Positions 6,371 through 6,585 of a stretch of DNA of 6,585 nt are shown here, piece after piece. This DNA is from Clostridiales bacterium UBA3680. Its GTDB lineage: Bacteria > Bacillota > Clostridia > Lachnospirales > CAG-274. The translations under genes were made by a program, and so were the position numbers. The notes below the pieces were generated by a model. The model had not been told where the DNA came from. It saw only the letters and a list, made by a program, of their open reading frames with translations, and made no database searches. The stretch spans positions 10,157 through 16,741 of the forward strand of contig DFJD01000019.1 of the NCBI GenBank assembly GCA_002372875.1, read 5' to 3'. Numbering within the stretch: the first letter of the stretch is position 1; each line of letters opens with the position of its first letter.

Positions 6371-6472
6371 ATTATTGAATACCTTTTCTGAAATGCCTTC
6401 CGGGCATTCAGCCCATTGTCCTTGTTGATAAAGTTCCACACACTCTTTCTTAAATTCATAAGTATAACGCAT
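6371..6472 (-). pseudogene. N-terminal remnant of a transposase (helix-turn-helix, IS3 OrfA-like)
   Basis: From the ATG ending at 6472 the frame encodes MRYTYEFKKECVELYQQGQW, then a segment ending PEGISEKVF. This matches my recollection of the N-terminus of helix-turn-helix transposase proteins common in gut Clostridia, where it continues into an Arg/Trp-rich helix. Here that continuation is lost after about 34 codons and AT-rich promoter sequence takes over. No terminal repeats, catalytic domain or rest of the element are seen in the window, so this is a truncated end of an insertion sequence. By chance the frame stays open into the MATE gene (from GTG at 6484, 523 codons), but the MATE promoter and ribosome binding site lie downstream, so a fusion protein is unlikely. 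The family assignment is from memory of sequence patterns, not a search. Confidence 0.55.
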
Positions 6473-6475
6473 AGT

Positions 6476-6503
6476 CAAGACCACCCGCTTAGCGGGTGGC
6501 TTG
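6476..6503. repeat. Strong GC-rich hairpin directly before the transposase remnant
   Basis: Eight-base arms CCACCCGC (6481-6488) and GCGGGTGG (6492-6499) flank a 3-base loop. The stem is extended by CAAG (6476-6479) and CTTG (6500-6503) around one bulged base at 6480. On the minus strand it ends 3 bases before the remnant's ATG at 6472, which would hide a ribosome binding site. There is no T-run, so it is not a standard terminator. Confidence 0.75.
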
Positions 6504-6507
6504 CTCT

Positions 6508-6561
6508 GTCCCTATAAGGGACTGTTACCAGTCAGCGCTTGCAAGCGCTCTGAATAGTCAG
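6508..6561. repeat. Cluster of short palindromes upstream of the transposase remnant
   Basis: Three adjoining structures are visible. A GTCCCT/AGGGAC stem spans 6508-6522. A 16-base perfect palindrome AGCGCTTGCAAGCGCT lies at 6534-6549. A CTGA/TCAG pair spans 6550-6561. An alternative stem GACTG (6520-6524) with CAGTC (6529-6533) would use part of the first stem and so exclude it. With the hairpin at 6476-6503, these probably form the structured end or leader of the insertion sequence whose transposase start follows. The element's outer border is not identifiable. Confidence 0.6.
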
Positions 6562-6585
6562 ACACTCACTCCACTTCACCATACC

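Noticed and set aside
6530..6544. Match to the catabolite-repression (cre) consensus on the minus strand, TTGCAAGCGCTGACT
   Set aside because: The match is formal, but it lies inside the self-complementary palindrome at 6534-6549 of the insertion-sequence leader and about 250 bases from the MATE start. Palindrome composition explains it.

Overview
All three genes lie on the minus strand, and the plus-strand open frames look like shadows of them. Strong AGGAGG-type ribosome binding sites, sigma-A-like promoters, an AT-rich intergenic background and a secreted enzyme ending in a type I-like dockerin point to a Gram-positive fibre or pectin degrader of the gut or rumen. A Ruminococcus-like member of the Oscillospiraceae fits best. 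This placement is inferred from gene content, not from a marker gene.

Reading in the direction of transcription, from high to low coordinates, the window opens with a hairpin-rich stretch (about 6476-6561). It leads into the first ~34 codons of a transposase-like helix-turn-helix protein (6371-6472), which appears to be the leftover end of an insertion sequence. Directly after it come a good promoter and a complete MATE-family multidrug/cation antiporter gene (4913-6283). Next is a promoter carrying a perfect palindrome, then a 1176-residue exported multidomain pectinesterase (1206-4736). The pectinesterase has a signal peptide, an acidic/serine linker, several beta-sandwich-like modules of which at least two resemble each other, a CE8 catalytic domain and a C-terminal dockerin. 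It ends at a textbook UUCG-loop terminator (1164-1191).

The ~670-base gap that follows (495-1163) holds a 116-base tandem duplication with C/G-rich palindromic arms (870-1101), an AT-rich stretch with no visible gene, and a leader of three consecutive hairpins. The last gene is a MalK/UgpC/MsmX-type sugar ABC transporter ATPase (494 down to base 1), cut by the window edge.

In function, the pectinesterase would demethylate pectin outside the cell, probably anchored to a cohesin-bearing scaffold. The ABC ATPase belongs to a family that powers oligosaccharide importers. A direct link between these two genes is plausible but not shown here. The MATE pump is probably an unrelated neighbour. I see no clear wholly new system. 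The most unusual parts are the modular architecture of the esterase, the tandem palindromic repeat, and the insertion-sequence remnant with its hairpin array abutting the MATE promoter.
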